A stretch of DNA of 45,935 bases from Segetibacter sp. GTDB lineage: Bacteria; Bacteroidota; Bacteroidia; Chitinophagales; Chitinophagaceae. The notes under the pieces are model-generated. The model made no database searches and was not told where the DNA came from. It saw nothing but the letters and a program-made list of their open reading frames with translations. The stretch covers positions 1 through 45,935 of the forward strand of contig JAQBNO010000141.1 of assembly GCA_028288485.1 (NCBI GenBank). The letters run 5' to 3'. Position numbers and translations under genes: made by a program. Shown in pieces: positions 8,560 to 15,576 of this stretch (position 1 is the first letter of the stretch; each line of letters starts with the position of its first letter).

Positions 8560-8587
8560 TTGCAATTATACCGTTGCACTATCTTTG
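8560..8587 (+). promoter_or_regulatory. Promoter of mtaB
   Basis: TTG at 8560-8562 and a perfect TATCTTTG at 8580-8587 are separated by 17 bases, the Bacteroidota -33/-7 pattern. Only seven bases separate the box from the ATG at 8595, so the leader would be about 3-4 bases. Confidence 0.75.
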
Positions 8588-8594
8588 CGCCCTT

Positions 8595-9869
8595 ATGGAT
8601 GAGAAAAGATCAGTAGCATTTCATACACTTGGCTGCAAACTCAATTTTTCTGAAACCTCTACCCTTTCAAGAATGCTTGAAAATGAAGGCTTCGAAAAGA
8701 AAGATTTTGATGACAAGGCCGACGTTTATGTTATAAATACCTGCTCTGTTACTGATAATGCCGATAAAGAATGCCGCCAGCTTGTTCGACGCATTCAACG
8801 AAAAGCTCCCGAGAGCCTTGTAGTAATAACAGGCTGCTACGCTCAATTAAAATCTAAAGAAATAGCTGAAATTGAAGGTGTGGACCTTGTATTAGGTGCA
8901 GCGGAGAAATTCAATATTGCCCAGCACTTAAAAGAACTCACTAAAAACGATAGCGCAAAGATCTGCAGTTGTGATATTTCGGAGGTCTCGGGTTTCAATT
9001 CTTCCTTCTCTATCAACGACCGCACCCGTACCTTTTTAAAAGTGCAGGACGGTTGCGATTACAATTGTTCTTTTTGCACGATACCCCTGGCAAGGGGAAA
9101 GAGCCGCAGCGATACTATTACAAATGTTGTTAATAACGTAGAACAACTCGCATCAACAGGCGTTAAAGAAATTGTACTTACAGGAGTTAATCTCGGCGAT
9201 TTTGGAAAAGGTACGTTGGGAAATAAAAAACATGAAGAAAACTTCCTTGAGCTCGTAAGCGCATTGGAATCGGTTGAAGGAATTGAACGCTATCGCATTT
9301 CATCTATTGAACCGAACCTGCTTACAAACGAAATCATAGAGCTTGTTGCCAACAGCGATAAGTTTATGCCTCATTTCCATATTCCTTTACAGAGCGGTAG
9401 TAATTCTATTTTAGCATTAATGAGAAGAAGATATAAAAGAGAATTATACGCCGAACGCGTAAAGTTGATAAAAACATTAATGCCTCATTGTGCAATTGGC
9501 GTTGATGTAATTGTTGGCTTCCCTGGTGAAACAGAAGCGCATTTTAATGAAACCTTCCAGTTCCTGCACGACCTGGATATCTCTTACCTGCACGTTTTTA
9601 CTTACAGCGAAAGACCGAATACCTTAGCAGTAGAGATGAAGGGTGTGGTACCTGTAAACATTCGCCACGAACGAAACAAAAAGCTTCGAAACCTCAGTTT
9701 CATGAAAATGAGCGAACATACACGCCGGCATATTGGTGAAACCAGGAAAGTGCTTTTCGAAGCGAACCAAAAAAGCGGGATGATGGAAGGTTACACCGAC
9801 AATTATATTAAAATTAACGCCCCTTACAAGACCGAATGGGTTAACGAAATCGTAGATTGGACAATATAA
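8595..9869 (+). CDS. mtaB: tRNA t6A37 methylthiotransferase MtaB
   Basis: The 424-residue radical-SAM enzyme adds a methylthio group to N6-threonylcarbamoyladenosine at tRNA position 37. The N-terminal MTTase domain has its cluster cysteines Cys14 (TLGCKLN), Cys50 (NTCSVT) and Cys81 (GCYAQ). The radical-SAM cluster is Cys154-x3-Cys158-x2-Cys161 in DGCDYNCSFCTIPLARG. A TRAM-like C-terminal region follows. I start at 8595 because an upstream in-frame ATG at 8574 lies within the promoter, 5' of the TATCTTTG box. The last 13 bases overlap a possible upstream start of the next gene, so the two are likely co-transcribed. Confidence 0.95.
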   Translation: MDEKRSVAFHTLGCKLNFSETSTLSRMLENEGFEKKDFDDKADVYVINTCSVTDNADKECRQLVRRIQRKAPESLVVITGCYAQLKSKEIAEIEGVDLVLGAAEKFNIAQHLKELTKNDSAKICSCDISEVSGFNSSFSINDRTRTFLKVQDGCDYNCSFCTIPLARGKSRSDTITNVVNNVEQLASTGVKEIVLTGVNLGDFGKGTLGNKKHEENFLELVSALESVEGIERYRISSIEPNLLTNEIIELVANSDKFMPHFHIPLQSGSNSILALMRRRYKRELYAERVKLIKTLMPHCAIGVDVIVGFPGETEAHFNETFQFLHDLDISYLHVFTYSERPNTLAVEMKGVVPVNIRHERNKKLRNLSFMKMSEHTRRHIGETRKVLFEANQKSGMMEGYTDNYIKINAPYKTEWVNEIVDWTI

Positions 9870-9880
9870 AACTCTCGAGA

Positions 9881-10186
9881 ATGGAGGAGCCGAATGTTAA
9901 GAAATTTCTTGTAACCATAAACTTTTTTATGGACGAGCAATTTATGAACCTCGTTCCTCCTCACCGCACCTATATCAATTACCTCATCAACAAAGGCATA
10001 GTAGATTCTTACGCGGTCAGCATGGAAAGCTACCGAAGCTGGATCATGATGACCGCCGAAAATAAAGATGAGGTTAGGAATTATCTCAAAAAGTCCCCTC
10101 TCTTCAAATACTGGACTTTCGAGATTGATGAACTCTTTGTGTACGACGGGCAAACTTATCGGCTGCCGGCTTTGCAAATGAATTAG
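9881..10186 (+). CDS. YciI-like small protein
   Basis: The 101-residue protein (109 if started at ATG 9857, which overlaps mtaB by 13 bases) has the ferredoxin-like pattern of YciI/muconolactone-isomerase-type proteins: FLVTINFFMDEQFMNLVPPHRTYI, a helix with LINKGIVDSYAVSM, a strand IMMTAENKDEVRNYL and a C-terminal strand TFEIDELFVYDG. Residue His-Arg-Thr-Tyr around 33 matches the position of the conserved His in YciI. Function is unknown. The repeat copy at 10187 begins immediately at the stop codon. Confidence 0.7.
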   Translation: MEEPNVKKFLVTINFFMDEQFMNLVPPHRTYINYLINKGIVDSYAVSMESYRSWIMMTAENKDEVRNYLKKSPLFKYWTFEIDELFVYDGQTYRLPALQMN

Positions 10187-10260
10187 TTTTTTTTGTTACC
10201 GGCTTTTGAATATATGATAGCCATCGTTGTGTCACTCACTGGTACTTGCAGATTCGTTAT
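10187..10260 (+). repeat. Interspersed repeat copy 3, abutting a stop codon
   Basis: TTTTTTTTGTTACCGGC starts at the base after TAG of the YciI-like gene, followed by TTTTGAATATATGATAG, CCATCGTTGTGTCACTCAC, and TGGTACTTGCAG. It has the same orientation as the gene. No other terminator lies between. Confidence 0.85.
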
Positions 10261-10347
10261 GCCTCTATCTCCTCAAAACTCATTCGATAGATATTATAAA
10301 TATTCGTGGATGTAACTTTAAAATGCTGTTATTTTTCGAAACCTGCT

Positions 10348-10499
10348 TTAGAGAAGGCAGAAATCCAACGCTTCTTTCAAATTTTGTAAAGCTTCTTCCC
10401 TTGTATCCCCAAAACTTGAAGATTCTACATCAAAGCATTGGGCTCATAAAAATCTCCTTCTTTCCAAACAACATTCTTTAACGGCGCTTTCATATTCAT
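10348..10499 (-). pseudogene. Remnant of a HicB-type antitoxin gene
   Basis: On the minus strand ATG at 10499 opens MNMKAPLKNVVWKEGDFYE, which then shifts frame; the next frame continues AQCFDVESSSFGDTREEALQ and NLKEALDF before a stop at 10348. Together these read as the N-terminal partial-RNase-H-like domain of HicB (VVWKEGDFY-x-AQC-DVE-SSFGDT-EEAL-NLKEAL). One missing G at about 10446 in a GAG|CCC context explains the shift. The product would also be short. No HicA toxin gene is seen nearby, so this is an orphaned and broken antitoxin. Confidence 0.7.
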
Positions 10500-10624
10500 T
10501 TCTGCAGATAAAACTAAAAACAAAAATTAAACATTTTTCCAATCAATTTTGAAACTATCAATTTTCATCCTGCGTTCACGCATTTCTTCTTTATGGAATC
10601 CCGTCCTTACTCCTGGCGCATAAA

Positions 10625-10656
10625 AAAACGATAGTGCCTTGCAGAGCTATCGTTTT
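10625..10656 (-). terminator. Terminator of lipA
   Basis: A 10-bp perfect stem AAAACGATAG / CTATCGTTTT with a 12-base loop lies 24 bases past the lipA stop, followed on minus by T residues. Confidence 0.85.
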
Positions 10657-10679
10657 CAAACTTATATTTAAAAGGTAAC

Positions 10680-11615
10680 CTACGCTACCATCATCGCCTT
10701 CTCTTCCTCATATTTTTTCCTCCCATAACCAGGAATAACATGACGTTCGCTATGATAAGAAGAACGAACGAGCGGTCCGCTTTCTACGTAGTCAAATCCA
10801 AGTTCATATCCTATTTCCCTTAGTTCGGCAAATTCTGTTGGATGGACAAATCGTTCTACCGGTAAATGCTTTTTAGTAGGTTGCAAATATTGACCGAGTG
10901 TAAGAACATCTACTCCAACTGCTACGAGGTCTTCCATACTTTGAATAACTTCCTCCTTCTTCTCGCCAAGACCCAGCATAATACCGGTTTTGGTTCTCAT
11001 GCCGCCTTCTTTTAAAATTCGTAGTACTTCAAGGCTTCTACGATATTTTGCCTGTATACGAACCTGCCGGCTAAGTCTCTCTACCGTTTCCATATTATGA
11101 CTTACCACATCAGGTGCTGCATCAATTATTCGTTGAACCTGGTCGGCATACCCTTTAAAATCAGGAATTAAGGTTTCTAAAGTTGTATCGGGGTTTAGCG
11201 ATTTTACTGCTTTAATTGTATTATACCAGATTATTGAACCCCCATCTTTCAGCTCGTCGCGGTCAACACTGGTTAAAACCGCATGCTTGACCCGCATTAA
11301 ATGGATAGCTTCTGCCACCCTTTGTGGTTCATCCCAATCTACAGGATCAGGTCGGCCCGTGGCAACTGCACAAAAACCACAGCTACGGGTACAGGTATTC
11401 CCTAAAATCATGAAAGTAGCCGTTCCCTCACCCCAGCATTCGCCCATATTCGGGCAGTTTCCGCTTTCGCAGATGGTATGCAGTTTATGTGTATCAACAA
11501 GGCCACGAACGTGTTTATAACTTTCACCTATCGGCAATTTTACACGAAGCCAATCAGGTTTTTTTATTCTTGAATTTGCAGGATCGATCTTAGCAACTAC
11601 AGGTAATTCTATCAT
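10680..11615 (-). CDS. lipA: Lipoyl synthase
   Basis: The 311-residue radical-SAM enzyme inserts two sulfurs into octanoyl groups on the E2 and GcvH domains. Both 4Fe-4S clusters are intact: the auxiliary cluster Cys49-x4-Cys54-x5-Cys60 ([12 protein letters not shown]) and the radical-SAM cluster Cys75-x3-Cys79-x2-Cys82 (CTRSCGFC). The C-terminal RSSYHSE stretch contains the Ser that ligates the auxiliary cluster. Length is normal. No lipB lies next to it in this window. It is transcribed alone, with its own terminator. Confidence 0.97.
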   Translation of the reverse strand: MIELPVVAKIDPANSRIKKPDWLRVKLPIGESYKHVRGLVDTHKLHTICESGNCPNMGECWGEGTATFMILGNTCTRSCGFCAVATGRPDPVDWDEPQRVAEAIHLMRVKHAVLTSVDRDELKDGGSIIWYNTIKAVKSLNPDTTLETLIPDFKGYADQVQRIIDAAPDVVSHNMETVERLSRQVRIQAKYRRSLEVLRILKEGGMRTKTGIMLGLGEKKEEVIQSMEDLVAVGVDVLTLGQYLQPTKKHLPVERFVHPTEFAELREIGYELGFDYVESGPLVRSSYHSERHVIPGYGRKKYEEEKAMMVA

Positions 11616-11754
11616 GGAATACCAATGGAATTATTTGATTAACGAATTTCTATCTCTCTTTCTAAAGACACGTAGAAATAACAAAGGTCTGACATTAAAC
11701 ATTACAAACAGCAGGAATTGTGACCCCAGGATAAAGTTTGGAACGTTGCGCACA

Positions 11755-11822
11755 GTTATAAAAGCACAAGTGTGCGACGCAACGACCGCCTTATAGAACT
11801 ACAATTGTCTGCTATCAAAAAG
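11755..11822 (-). repeat. Interspersed repeat copy 4
   Basis: Read on minus: TTTTTGATAGCAGAC, a variable part, GGTCGTTGCGTCGCAC and ACTTGTGC. It lies 56 bases past the stop of the outer-membrane protein gene (11878-12687) and points the same way as it. Confidence 0.75.
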
Positions 11823-11877
11823 TTCTCAGTTCTTAGCTCCTACTTACCACATGACTTTTTAACTTATTGACTTTTCC
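11819..11877. repeat. Degenerate short-word repeats
   Basis: Words of the type GTTCTCAGTTCTTAGCTCC and TGACTTTTTAACTTATTGAC recur here, similar in style to patches at 7725, 37437 and 42142. Confidence 0.3.
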
Positions 11878-12687
11878 CTACTTCCTTCTGCCGAAAGCAA
11901 TAGCGGCATAAGCATTAAAGAATAATTGCCTTTCTTTATTCAACAATAATATCGGCATTTTTTGGGAATAGAATTCAACGTTCAAGCCTACTTCAAGTGC
12001 GCTCACCAGTTCATTATACCGCCCGTAATCGAATCGTAAAGCTGTTTTTACAAAAGCCCCCGGAACAAATTTCAGATCGCCAAAACCTTTTCCAAAACCT
12101 GAAGCGCCTATTACCGAATTAGGGTTTTTCAAAAAAACGTCTTCGTTCGTATTATCGAACTTCACGTCTTTTGCGCTATTGGTTTGCGGGTCGCCCACTT
12201 TCAAATAGTAAGGTTTTAACAATCCTGCAGCGAAACCACCGCCATAATTGGCCGATATAGCAACACCATTTTTGTTTCCTTTGTTGCCTATTAAGCGCTG
12301 CTGCGAGTAGCCAAGTTTTGAATAGTAGAAATTATTAATCTTTCCATACACGTACGGATTGCTTAAATAACTTCCGAGGGTAGAAGGAATTTTTTCCTCT
12401 TTTGCATGTTTTCTTTCGCCTAATTCAAGGCTGAACAAGTTTGATTTGCGTGCCGTTTTCATCCTTCCCATTTCGAGGAACATACCATAACCATCGGTGT
12501 TTAACTTAATTCCAAAAATAGTTTGCCGGCTAAATATGATCGCACCCTGTTCTTCCTGCATCACGAGTTGTTTAATTTTCTCATCCCTTTCCAGCTTTTT
12601 TTTATCACGCTCATTTCTTTGCTGGCTGTAACCAATGCTGACGGCAAGGGTGCAGATGGTTAGAAAAACTATTTTCTTCACTTTCAT
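11878..12687 (-). CDS. Predicted outer-membrane barrel protein, Bacteroidota-conserved
   Basis: I place the start at 12687 (MKVKKIVFLT) rather than at 12957, because only this start gives a signal peptide (LAVSIGYSQQ) and avoids overlap with the divergent OsmC gene. The 269-residue product has a charged segment after cleavage (RNERDKKKLERDEKIKQL) and then alternating hydrophobic/aromatic strands with Gly-rich turns (ISANYGGGFAAGLLKPYYLK, VPGAFVKTALRFDYGRY) and an ending AYAAIAFGRRK. This looks like an 8-12-strand barrel. The family is familiar in Chitinophagaceae-type genomes but has no assigned role. Confidence 0.8.
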   Translation of the reverse strand: MKVKKIVFLTICTLAVSIGYSQQRNERDKKKLERDEKIKQLVMQEEQGAIIFSRQTIFGIKLNTDGYGMFLEMGRMKTARKSNLFSLELGERKHAKEEKIPSTLGSYLSNPYVYGKINNFYYSKLGYSQQRLIGNKGNKNGVAISANYGGGFAAGLLKPYYLKVGDPQTNSAKDVKFDNTNEDVFLKNPNSVIGASGFGKGFGDLKFVPGAFVKTALRFDYGRYNELVSALEVGLNVEFYSQKMPILLLNKERQLFFNAYAAIAFGRRK

Positions 12688-12702
12688 TTGATTTGTTACT
12701 TG

Positions 12703-12710
12703 TAAATTTA
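12703..12710. promoter_or_regulatory. Palindromic -7 box between divergent genes
   Basis: TAAATTTA is its own reverse complement, so it reads as TAnnTTT(A) on both strands. It is 17 bases from the plus-strand start at 12728 and 15 bases from the minus-strand start at 12687. Confidence 0.45.
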
Positions 12711-12727
12711 AGGCAAAATTACTATCA

Positions 12728-13135
12728 ATGACATCACAGATAAAATACGAAGGGAATTTACGAACGGTTGCCACCCATTTACAAAGTGAATCGGTAATTG
12801 AAACCGACGCACCAGTCGATAACCAGGGTAACGGAGCACGTTTTTCGCCTACCGATCTTGTGGCTACAGCCTTAGGTAGCTGCATGCTTACTATCATGGG
12901 AATCAAAGCAAGAGACCTAAATTTAAGCCTCGAAGGAACCAAAATAGATATCACCAAAATAATGGTTACAGATCCGCGTAGAATTGGAGAAATTAAAGTT
13001 GAGATAAATTTTCCTGAAAATTTAAAACCTGACGAAAAGCAAAAAACAATTATAGAAAGAGCCGCTATGACCTGCCCCGTTTTCGAAAGTCTTCATCCCG
13101 ATTTAAAGAAGGATGTGGCGTTTAGGTGGAGCTGA
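12728..13135 (+). CDS. OsmC-family protein
   Basis: The 135-residue protein has the OsmC fold with Cys52 (ALGSCMLTIMGIKA) and Cys116 (AAMTCPVFESL), the two redox cysteines. The N-terminal strand region (IKYEGNLRTVATHLQSESVI ending in TDAP) and FSPTDLVATALGSC are typical of the YhfA/OsmC group. It is predicted to reduce peroxides in the cytoplasm; the substrate is unknown. It is divergent from the outer-membrane protein gene and shares the 40-base promoter region with it. Confidence 0.9.
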   Translation: MTSQIKYEGNLRTVATHLQSESVIETDAPVDNQGNGARFSPTDLVATALGSCMLTIMGIKARDLNLSLEGTKIDITKIMVTDPRRIGEIKVEINFPENLKPDEKQKTIIERAAMTCPVFESLHPDLKKDVAFRWS

Positions 13136-13177
13136 GGGGAAAGGAATTAGGAATTTGGAAATCAGGAATTAGCGAAT

Positions 13178-13255
13178 GGTTTGTGTGGGACATGCATTTG
13201 AATAAAAATTATGCATTGTTGTGTCACTCACTTGTACTGTAGCGTTTTATTGAGC
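13178..13255 (+). repeat. Interspersed repeat copy 5
   Basis: It contains TTTGAATAAAAATTATG, CATTGTTGTGTCACTCAC, and TTGTACTGTAGCG then TTTTATTG. It lies 43 bases past the stop of the OsmC gene with the same orientation. The left end (GTTTGTGTGGGAC) is more diverged. A patch of GGAATTAGGAATTTGG words precedes it at 13141-13175. Confidence 0.75.
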
Positions 13256-13284
13256 TTTTTTCCGCGCAAGGAGTAGAGGAATTG

Positions 13285-14583
13285 TTACGACTTGATTATA
13301 ACAGTTCCTATCTCCCTCCCTTTAAGTATTGCATTTCCGACAGCACATTCCAGGCAGCGCCGCACGTTGCAATAATTATTTTTCAGCTCAATAAGGGCCT
13401 GGCTTTCCAGTGCATTTTTGTTTGAAACTTTAAGCGCTGCCCATTTCTGAGTAATTGAATTCTTCTCAGGTGAAAGTTCTGTAAGCCATTGTAGTGCTTT
13501 GTCTTTGATTGATTCTTCTTTGGTAAATGTTCCGTAAGCAAACAAAACAGGTATTACTGTATTGATAATAATATTGTCTGTCATTTGCTTGCCGAGCTGT
13601 TTCGGATTAAACTCACCGGGTTCGTCAAATAAATAATGATAGTGCCAGTAATCGTTCGCAGTCACATTTAATAACTCCCTTACAACAGTAACCGTTGCGG
13701 TTTCTTTAATTTTTGAGAATAAATGCGATGACTGCTGAATCAGCATAGCCAGTTGTGAAAGCCTGATAGTAGGGAAATTTGCAGGGCGCATTCTAAGAAA
13801 AAAAGGCTTTACGGAAACTTCTTTCAACAGGTACTTCTTCTTATAAAATAGATATTCTCTTTTCAAGAGCCTGGGATAATCTTCGGTAAAATCCTTTTGC
13901 AGTAAACCAGCCTGGCCTAATAAGAAACCTTCCAACTGGTGGATCTGGTTTTTGTGCTTTGCAAGAATAGTAAGGGGTAAGCTTTTGGCAACAGACTCAA
14001 AAATATCGGCGTTCACCTTCATACCGAAATTGCGCGCCAGCAGCCACCAGAAAACTTCTTCCCAGTGGTTGTTTGCTTCGCCAAGTAATTTTAATACAAA
14101 CGTTGATTTGCGTTGCAGTCTTTCAATGGCCATTCTTTCTTTCCACGCCGTCCACTTCATTTCGTCAAATACAGGAAGGTAGGCTTCGCATGGTACAAAT
14201 GCCTCCCTTAACATCAGTTCTTTAAACCGGTCCAGCAACAATTTAGGAACAAGGTGTTGAATAGACAGGGTTGGAATTACAGAACCGCTGCCGTAACTGA
14301 TGTCTACATCATTCTCCCAAACAACGTGCAAAATAATATTTGAATAGTTTTTATCAGATGAGTGATTGTGTTTCAGCCAATCAGAAGATTTTACATGAAT
14401 TTCGATATTCCCGGCCCAGGTAGTATTGCCAATTACGATCTTGGCATCAAGAAAATCGGGTCCCTGGTGAGTATTGTATATACCGGGATGGATGATCGAC
14501 AACTGGTCGCCATGGTCTACCTGCAGCTCGTTTTTATTGAAGTATTGAAACTGCCATATAAACTGGAGAAGGCGCTCATTCAT
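13285..14583 (-). CDS. DUF2851 family protein
   Basis: The 432-residue protein is recognised by its N-terminal block: MNERLLQFIWQFQYFN, a GIYNTHQGPDFLDAKI segment and NIEIHVKSSDWLKH. These resemble a nuclease-like beta-alpha core (GPDFLDA, then EIHV), but no activity is known for the family. The C-terminus has CNVRRCLECAVGNAIL, a three-Cys cluster. There is no signal peptide. It is Bacteroidota-typical and apparently monocistronic. A TACATTTG box at 14608-14615 lies 24 bases upstream of the start. Confidence 0.9.
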   Translation of the reverse strand: MNERLLQFIWQFQYFNKNELQVDHGDQLSIIHPGIYNTHQGPDFLDAKIVIGNTTWAGNIEIHVKSSDWLKHNHSSDKNYSNIILHVVWENDVDISYGSGSVIPTLSIQHLVPKLLLDRFKELMLREAFVPCEAYLPVFDEMKWTAWKERMAIERLQRKSTFVLKLLGEANNHWEEVFWWLLARNFGMKVNADIFESVAKSLPLTILAKHKNQIHQLEGFLLGQAGLLQKDFTEDYPRLLKREYLFYKKKYLLKEVSVKPFFLRMRPANFPTIRLSQLAMLIQQSSHLFSKIKETATVTVVRELLNVTANDYWHYHYLFDEPGEFNPKQLGKQMTDNIIINTVIPVLFAYGTFTKEESIKDKALQWLTELSPEKNSITQKWAALKVSNKNALESQALIELKNNYCNVRRCLECAVGNAILKGREIGTVIIKS

Positions 14584-14607
14584 TTATACAATATAAGAAA
14601 AACCCTT

Positions 14608-14615
14608 CAAATGTA
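14608..14615 (-). promoter_or_regulatory. -7 box of the DUF2851 gene
   Basis: TACATTTG on the minus strand matches the consensus exactly and leaves a leader of about 20 bases. The rest of the 14584-14733 spacer holds no gene that I can see. Confidence 0.5.
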
Positions 14616-14733
14616 ATAGAGGCGTAATTAGAAGAAATGTTGATTCGAAAACGTGTCAGGGGAAACAGTTCGCCAAAGAACTACAAAAGAAAGGCAACTC
14701 TCTTTTACTCTATTTCATTGTAATCCCCCAAAA

Positions 14734-15324
14734 TCAAAAAAATCGCGGTTCTATTTTATTAAGTTCCTGCACTACCCTGCTTACCGGCAATCCCATTACA
14801 TTGTAAAAATCTCCGTTTACCGATTTGATGCCTACAACTCCGATCCACTCCTGTATGGCATAAGCACCTGCTTTATCGTAGGGTTTGTATTTATCTACAT
14901 AGAATTCAATTTGCTCGCGGGTAAGGGGGTGAAATTCAACGGAAGTAATATCGGCAAAAGCAACTTCGCCCTTTGCATGTAACAAAACAACTCCCGTAAT
15001 AACCCGGTGAGTCTTTCCTGACAACGAGGTTAAAATGTTTACAGCATCTTCCCTGTCTTTCGGCTTTCCAATGACTAAGTTATCGAGGACTACGACTGTA
15101 TCTGCTGCCAGGATTGTTTTTATCGTATGAGTTCCGCTGCCCCCTATAAAACGCTTAACCCCGACTGCCTTATGACGTGCAATGTATATAGGCACTTCCT
15201 CAACCGGCATTTCCGCGGGAAACGATTCATCTGTTTCTTTTACAATTATTTCAAAGGGCACTTCAGCCCATTCCAATAATTGTTTTCTCCTGGGTGATTG
15301 GGATGCGAGGATGATACTTTGCAT
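14734..15324 (-). CDS. maf: Maf-like nucleotide pyrophosphatase
   Basis: The gene starts at 15324 (MQSIILASQSPRRKQLLEWA), not at the upstream in-frame ATG at 15456, because the Maf signature ASQSPRR begins seven residues in and a TACATTTG box sits four bases upstream. The 196-residue enzyme hydrolyses non-canonical or canonical nucleoside triphosphates to monophosphates. ETDESFPAEM (conserved Asp/Glu), ILAADTVVVLD (catalytic Asp) and KPKDREDAVNIL are in place, as is the YDKAGAYAIQEW motif of the family. It is transcribed alone. Confidence 0.93.
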   Translation of the reverse strand: MQSIILASQSPRRKQLLEWAEVPFEIIVKETDESFPAEMPVEEVPIYIARHKAVGVKRFIGGSGTHTIKTILAADTVVVLDNLVIGKPKDREDAVNILTSLSGKTHRVITGVVLLHAKGEVAFADITSVEFHPLTREQIEFYVDKYKPYDKAGAYAIQEWIGVVGIKSVNGDFYNVMGLPVSRVVQELNKIEPRFF

Positions 15325-15328
15325 GACG

Positions 15329-15336
15329 CAAATGTA
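15329..15336 (-). promoter_or_regulatory. -7 box adjacent to the maf start
   Basis: TACATTTG on minus is followed by CGTC and then ATG at 15324. The transcript would be essentially leaderless. Confidence 0.5.
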
Positions 15337-15439
15337 TAGAAACCCAACCCTTATTATGACTGCAGTTTCAGCGTAAATAAAAAAAGAAAAACTATTTAAA
15401 CAAGAGAACAGTTGCTCAAAGATTTGCAGATGACCCAAA

Positions 15440-15497
15440 TCCGGCCACGGCGGCAACGATGATCGATCCCGGAACTACTGCCGGTATCAAAAAAAAT
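15440..15497 (-). repeat. Interspersed repeat copy 6
   Basis: Read on minus: TTTTTTTTGATACCGGCAG, TAGTTCCGGGATCG, then ATCATCGTTGCCGCCGTGG. It lies 80 bases past the stop of the M14 peptidase gene, in the same orientation as it. The core differs from most copies (CCGCCGTGGC in place of CGTCGCAC). Confidence 0.7.
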
Positions 15498-15576
15498 GCG
15501 GGTAACTAAGCCGTTCGGATACCAGGGTTCATATTTCTTCCCATAAATTTCCTATTTCTGATTCTCAGTTCAACAT

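Noticed and set aside
10227-10481. An 84-codon frame on plus
   Set aside because: It starts inside the interspersed repeat and runs opposite to the HicB remnant.
12688-12957. A longer start for the outer-membrane protein gene
   Set aside because: The first 90 residues are antisense to the OsmC gene and lack a signal peptide; the internal Met gives a proper one.
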